From assembly GCA_037367405.1 (NCBI GenBank), contig JAZKJV010010526.1, positions 770,501-834,500 of the forward strand: a stretch of 64,000 bases of DNA, written 5' to 3'. Numbering within the stretch: position 1 is the stretch's first letter; each line of letters starts with the position of its first letter. This DNA is from Ottelia alismoides. Taxonomy: Eukaryota; Streptophyta; Magnoliopsida; Alismatales; Hydrocharitaceae. Below are positions 59,481 through 64,000 of this stretch, piece by piece. The position numbers and the translations under genes were made by a program. The notes under the pieces were generated by a model, which was given only the letters and a program-made list of their open reading frames with translations, was not told the DNA's origin and did not search any database.

Positions 59481-60319
59481 TGTTACAAAGTTAATCTTGT
59501 TCTCTTGTGGGAGAAGAGAAACTTCATGGTACCGAAGGAATATTGCTATGTCATGTTATATCAAAACGTGGTGTGGAAGTTGACCCAGCTAAGGTGGAGA
59601 TGATTTCTAAACTTTAGCCACTGACTACCATTAAACATATTCGGTCATTCTTAGGGGAAGTCGGTTTCTACTAACTATTTATCAAAGATTTTAGGAAATT
59701 AGTCTAACAGTTGACTGAGTTGTTATGCAAGGATATATAGATTTCATTTTTGATGATCATGTTCTCCAAGCCTTCAATCAACTGAAAGATTTGATCACTC
59801 AGGCCCGTATCTTGCAACCACTGGATTGGGACACATCCGTTCGAGATAATGACATATGTAGATAATGTTGTGCAGTATTGGGGCAGAAAAAAGACAATGT
59901 GTCATTTGCACTTCACTACACTAGCAAAACTTTAGATGAAGCTTATAAGAACTACACAGTTACAGAGAAAGAGCTGCTAGTAATAGTTTTTGCCTTGGAA
60001 ACATTTAGATCCCATCTCCATGGGTCCAAGGTGATTATTTATACTGACTACTCGATCATCCGTTATTTACAGCAAAAGAAGGACGCTAAACCATGCCTCA
60101 TCAGGTGGATCCTTCTGCTCTAGGAGTTTGACCTTGAAATATGATATAATCCCGGATTTAAGAATGTGGTGGCCGATCATTTGTCCAAACTTCCCCAGCC
60201 TTAAACTCCTGAGCTGAACTTGCAGCGTATCTCTGAGACTTTTCCAAACAAGGCATTTTTGTCAGTCATTTCACTCTCTGGGTATGCTGATATTGTGAAT
60301 TATCTTGTCTCCAAGAGAA
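59481..60319 (+). pseudogene. G2 gypsy RT end and RNase H remnant
   Basis: First come connection-region traces: EVDPAKVEMISKL, IRSFLGEVGFY and FIKDFRKL (59560-59700). RNase H is largely open in 59878-60123: [40 protein letters not shown] and [12 protein letters not shown]. Then YNPGFKNVVADHLSKLPQP (to about 60201) corresponds to the ENVVADHLSRL end typical of Athila. Integrase should follow, but the element is cut at 60320 by copia C4. Confidence 0.88.
60315..60319. repeat. Probable target duplication of C4, left (GAGAA)
   Basis: GAGAA directly precedes the TG start of C4. The partner lies beyond the window, so this is only the predicted target sequence. Confidence 0.5.
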
Positions 60320-60872
60320 TGTTGGACATGCGAGCCCACGGCGAGCCATTATGCAATAAATGTTATTGCGAATATCATTCCCTGATCTGAAATGAAGAAT
60401 ACATAATTTGCATAATAGGTCCCTTAGTACAATTAGGGTTATGTACCATGGCCATCTTAATGATCATACAGCTGTTGATTCAAATATTGAATCATAGAGG
60501 CTGGTGCTTGGATGAACATCTAAAGAGTTAGATTGAGGACTCATCAACCACCGTCAAATGAATGTTAAGAGATGATCTCCACCCTAAGTAGGAGATGGCA
60601 ATCCTTTCACATTTAGGCTGATATCTAACTGACCTCTTGATGCAGGTCCTCTGCATAGGAATAGAGATTCGGAGGTATTAGATAAGTTGGGTCAAAGAGT
60701 TGACTTAACGAGATCGAGATAACCAAAGTCCTAAGACGTATGTTGTCGCGATATAGGCACATGTCCTCTGACAGGAGATAGATGTGTTACTTTATGTCTG
60801 AGTATGTACATTTGGCAGACCAATAGGTTGATGACCTAATTAAGGTTTATACATCGGTGTGCTAGTGTGCAT

Positions 60873-61112
60873 TCAAGCATATGTGTAATACGATCTCTCA
60901 AAGGGATCATACAGGTTCATTATTGAACCGGAAGACACGAGCTCACTAATGTGATATTGGGAAGAATTAAATTCCATGCACGGTCGTCTCGCTTTGGAAG
61001 CTTGACTGAATTTGTAGGTTTTATATATACTTTTGGAAAGTATATGATCAACACCTGGATATGATATATGCTTTTGAAAAGTATATGATCGATACCAACT
61101 CCCAATAGTCAA
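60873..61112 (-). other. LTR antisense ORF, copy in C4 LTR
   Basis: This 79-codon frame shares ASKARRPCMEFNSSQY and LYDPFERSYYTYA with the frames in C1 and C2 LTRs, but the start differs because of the duplicated tract. It has no known domain. Confidence 0.35.
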
Positions 61113-62644
61113 ATCAGAAATTTAATGATAAAATTCTGAAGTAGACAGTGTAAAATTGATTTTATACTTCAGGTTTATTCAGAGTCTTCTAGTTTGCAGG
61201 ATGTACATGTATTGGGAATACCTGAGGGTGATGTGATAATAAATAGTTGTATAACCATGCCGCTTCCATTCCTAGGGAGTGATGAAACAGGTCTGGATTT
61301 TAGTGACTCCTCTCGGTAGAGACGTGATCTGATCTAGGTCCAAATTTTGGACATTGATCTTAATGTGATTCGGACGCAATGACAAGATTAGATTTACGGT
61401 CTTGATTTAATCAAGCATCTATGGGAGGCTTGAGATCTGGATTTGAGATGTAATCTCAATATCCAAGTCACTATACATGGAACAATACAATCGCCCCGTC
61501 CTTATCTCCAAGTATAAGCGGAGAAAGCGCATTATCCTTGAAAGAGTTCAGGATAATTCCATGGTTGATATATGTATCCAAACAATAAGAAAAGGGATAA
61601 TTAAATGTGATTTAATTGTCATGAATAATATGAATTTGATTAATATTATAAAGAGAGTAATCTAAGATAATTAAATATGATTTGATTATCAAAGATGTAA
61701 ATAATGTGAATGTCATTCACATTATTTGGACACATGAGAATAGAGATCCAAGATGATAAGATGTGATTTAATTATAATGAATATGAATAATGTGGATAGC
61801 ACTATCCATATTAATCATATATGTTATAAATATGATTTATAATATTTAATAGAGAGAAATTTGTAATTTACATTTGTTAATTAAATGTTGATGTGAATTG
61901 GATTCACATTGGACAATTAATTGAAAAATGTAATTCACATTTTATTTTGGGTTGTGAATGTGATTCACAATTTCCAATGGTAAGATTGCAATATTCACAA
62001 AATAATTATGAATTATTTTTGTTTAATAATTTACAACAAGTGTTGTTGTAAATCTTGGAGGTTTCTATGGAATAATGTAATCTCATGAGATATCATGAGA
62101 TTACATGAGATTGCAACCAAATCCCATATTATGGAAGGAGGCAATCTTCATTCCATAATGTCCATGCGTGATTGATTTAATTTGGGATTGATTTATATTG
62201 ATTTATCAATATAGATTTAATCTAAATTAAATTAATTGTTGTTGGTTTTTACCAACACAAATCTTAGCCATTAAAAGAAATAGAAATCAATGAGAGCCAT
62301 TGGATTTGTGTTGCCCATTGATTGAGATCTATAGATCCAAAAATATTATAAATAGAAGGGCACCCCGTTGCTCTTCATATGCTAGTGAGAACATAAGGCT
62401 CTCTCTCTCTCTCTCTCTCTCTACACGCCCTCTTTCCTTCTCTCATGTGGTCGTCCACCATGGATGCCCTAGAGAGAGTCTCCATCGCTGCAGCATCGTC
62501 GTTATGATGTCCGATCGTTTGCTCATGGATCTCCGTCTCCTTCGGTGCGCCTCGCTCGTGAAGAAGATGTCATATTGTGAGAAGCATGTGTTTCATCAAC
62601 ACGTTCGCAAGCGTCTCCTCTGTCGGATCGGACTTGAGACAGGA

Positions 62645-62754
62645 GGTCTCATTTTTTAGAGACTCGATTGCAACCATGCTTCAAGAGGCAATCCTATTAG
62701 GTCTCATTTTTTAGAGACTCGATTGCAACCATGCTTCAAGAGGCAATCCTATTA
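62645..62754. repeat. 55-bp tandem duplication in C4 LTR
   Basis: Two exact 55-bp units lie at 62645-62699 and 62700-62754, starting GGTCTCATTTTTTAGAGAC and ending GGCAATCCTATTA. The other LTR copies lack it. Confidence 0.9.
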
Positions 62755-62935
62755 CTTGTTTGTGGTTTATACGAAACGATCCTAGAAGTGTTCTTGGATC
62801 ATGTGTTTTCGTCATATGAAAAAATTTTAAATTCTGCTGCATAGAACAAATAGTGTGACTAGTCGTTCCTCGTCGTATTCGATACGACGCTCACGCTTCC
62901 GTGATGTGATTGAGGATTATACCATATCCTTCAAG

Positions 62936-62951
62936 TGGAATCAGAGCCTTA
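62936..62951 (+). other. C4 primer-binding site (tRNA-iMet)
   Basis: TGGAATCAGAGCCTTA follows the LTR end after AG. It matches TGGTATCAGAGCC with one change. Confidence 0.88.
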
Positions 62952-64000
62952 CGTTGAAGGTTTCAGATACGATCCATAAACCTAAGCCGACTTGGGTTCG
63001 TTAGGGTTGCGAAAGTTTTATTGCATTTCTTTTTCGCATCTCTGTTTAGCGATTATTTTAGGCCATATTTAAATTATTTAAACACAAAAATAAAAATTAT
63101 ATTTTTTTTCCAATAAATATGGAAACTATAGGATCTGAGTTTGCGATATTTCGAATCCATTTGCTCAAGTTATGATCTAATTAGTGAACATGTATCCACT
63201 GTTTCGGGGACTGCGAATAATGACGAAATTAAGGAGTTCATTACGGATTTGAAACTTCTAGAAATGCGTGCAAATCATATAGGTTCTGTTGTAAATCAAA
63301 TTAGCAAACTTTAGAAACTTACTTTGCTTAATTTGGATTTAATTTGATTGAGATATGCTAAATTTATTAAGTTATGGTCACTGACGGAAATTACTTTCCT
63401 AATCAAGAACCTTGTGATTGTCATTTAATCAATTAGTGAAATTAAATTATTTAATTTCTTGGAATAATTATTGATAAATATTTGTGAAATTTTTGATGAT
63501 AATTATTTCCTAAATGACATTACCTTAACCAATATTTGATTAGATGTCATCTAAATCACAAATTTGTTACTTGATCTACATGATCTACATTCCAACAAAC
63601 ATTCTTGCTTGAATAGGATTGGGAATTTGGTTAGCAAATTTCTTTACAATCAAAATTGTTTTGATTATTACTATATGGTATGTTTTCGGTTGAAAAACCG
63701 ATGATCATCTCGAGTACAAATTGATTGGCTCGGCATTATTTTTTCCTGAGGCAAATATGGTGTCTACTCGGGGAGCGTTGGGGTAGCGGGTCGCACCGGT
63801 TGCGGCCCGTCCCACTCCTGCCGATACTGGTCATGACAGCGGGTAGGGAACGAATGATGCCTGAGAGATCATGATGTATTTTCTAATTATTAAAATTCGA
63901 ATTAATACGTACTTTGAGATAATACCATATATTCAAGTAAAATCAAGTTTGTTGATTGAATTGGATTGATAATTAATTTAATATGATTAAGTTAATTATA

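Larger units (their letters stand above)
60320..62933 (+). repeat. C4 5' LTR (2,614 bp)
   Basis: TGTTGGACATGC to ATATCCTTCA. It contains a duplicated U3 tract at 61015-61096, TATTATAAAT (62344-62353) followed by a CT microsatellite (62398-62422), and a 55-bp tandem duplication near the end (62645-62754). Confidence 0.92.
60320..64000 (+). mobile_element. C4: Ty1/copia element, 5' LTR and leader (runs off window)
   Basis: This is a copia copy of the C2/C3 family inserted into G2 pol, with 5' LTR 60320-62933, primer site at 62936 and leader to the window end. The leader matches that of C2 (GGTAGCGGGT..., CATGACAGCGGGTAGGG at about 63783-63848). Coding sequence and 3' LTR must lie beyond 64000. 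Its LTR shares the duplicated U3 tract of C3, so it belongs to the C3-like subfamily. Confidence 0.9.

Noticed and set aside
1..64000. Host genes, rRNA or tRNA genes, CRISPR arrays, defence or biosynthetic clusters
   Set aside because: I looked through the frames and repeats on both strands and found only transposon domains and non-coding repeat sequence. Direct repeats seen are LTRs, TSDs or local duplications.

Overview
This window looks like land-plant nuclear DNA made almost wholly of nested transposable elements. I found no host gene, rRNA, CRISPR array or bacterial-type operon. The evidence for a plant is: Ty1/copia elements primed by initiator tRNA-Met with about 2.5 kb LTRs; Athila-like Ty3/gypsy elements with 3-4 kb LTRs and a tRNA-Asp-type primer site; Mutator-like elements (MULEs) with long TIRs and 9-bp target duplications; and a 5'-truncated LINE with a TTG-repeat tail. 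I cannot name a species. The amount of nesting suggests a large, repeat-rich genome.

Left part (1-10241). A partial gypsy LTR on the minus strand (1-2764) abuts the 3' UTR (2790-5005) and an LTR (5006 to about 8978) of an Athila-like element called G1 here. A short LINE with a 17-bp TSD sits inside that LTR. After a weak primer-site-like motif comes an unassigned stretch. It holds a block (9089-9715) that recurs inverted at 54070-54680.

Centre (10242-52807). This is one gypsy LTR, belonging to element G2, split into three pieces (10242-12001, 35737-37273, 52357-52807) by two composite insertions. The first is an old minus-strand copia element, C1 (12002-35736). A complete plus-strand copia, C2 (14310-24765, TSD GGTAC), lies in its 3' LTR, and a solo copia LTR, C3 (31526-34091, TSD GATAT), lies in its 5' LTR. 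The second is a 1.24 kb MULE, MULE-B (37274-52356). It is split by a non-autonomous Athila-like element, E5 (37569-51410, TSD ATCCC), whose 5' LTR carries another 1.2 kb MULE, MULE-A (38345-39555, TSD TTGATTTTA). For C2, C3 and MULE-A the unoccupied site can be read in the sister LTR of the host element, so the order of insertion is well supported.

Right part (52808-64000). The G2 internal region carries decayed gag, protease, reverse transcriptase and RNase H on the plus strand. At 60320 it is interrupted by a fourth copia copy, C4, whose 5' LTR and leader run off the window.

No coding region is intact. The most interesting signals are: hairpin-plus-polypurine modules repeated in the 3' UTRs of two different gypsy elements; an antisense ORF in the copia LTR that is open in four LTR copies; E5, which has its own ORFs but no visible polymerase or integrase, and G-box-rich LTRs; the paired GC-rich MULEs; and the unrecognised inverted block. 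Coordinates and matches were read by eye. Percent identities, ages and family names were not computed.
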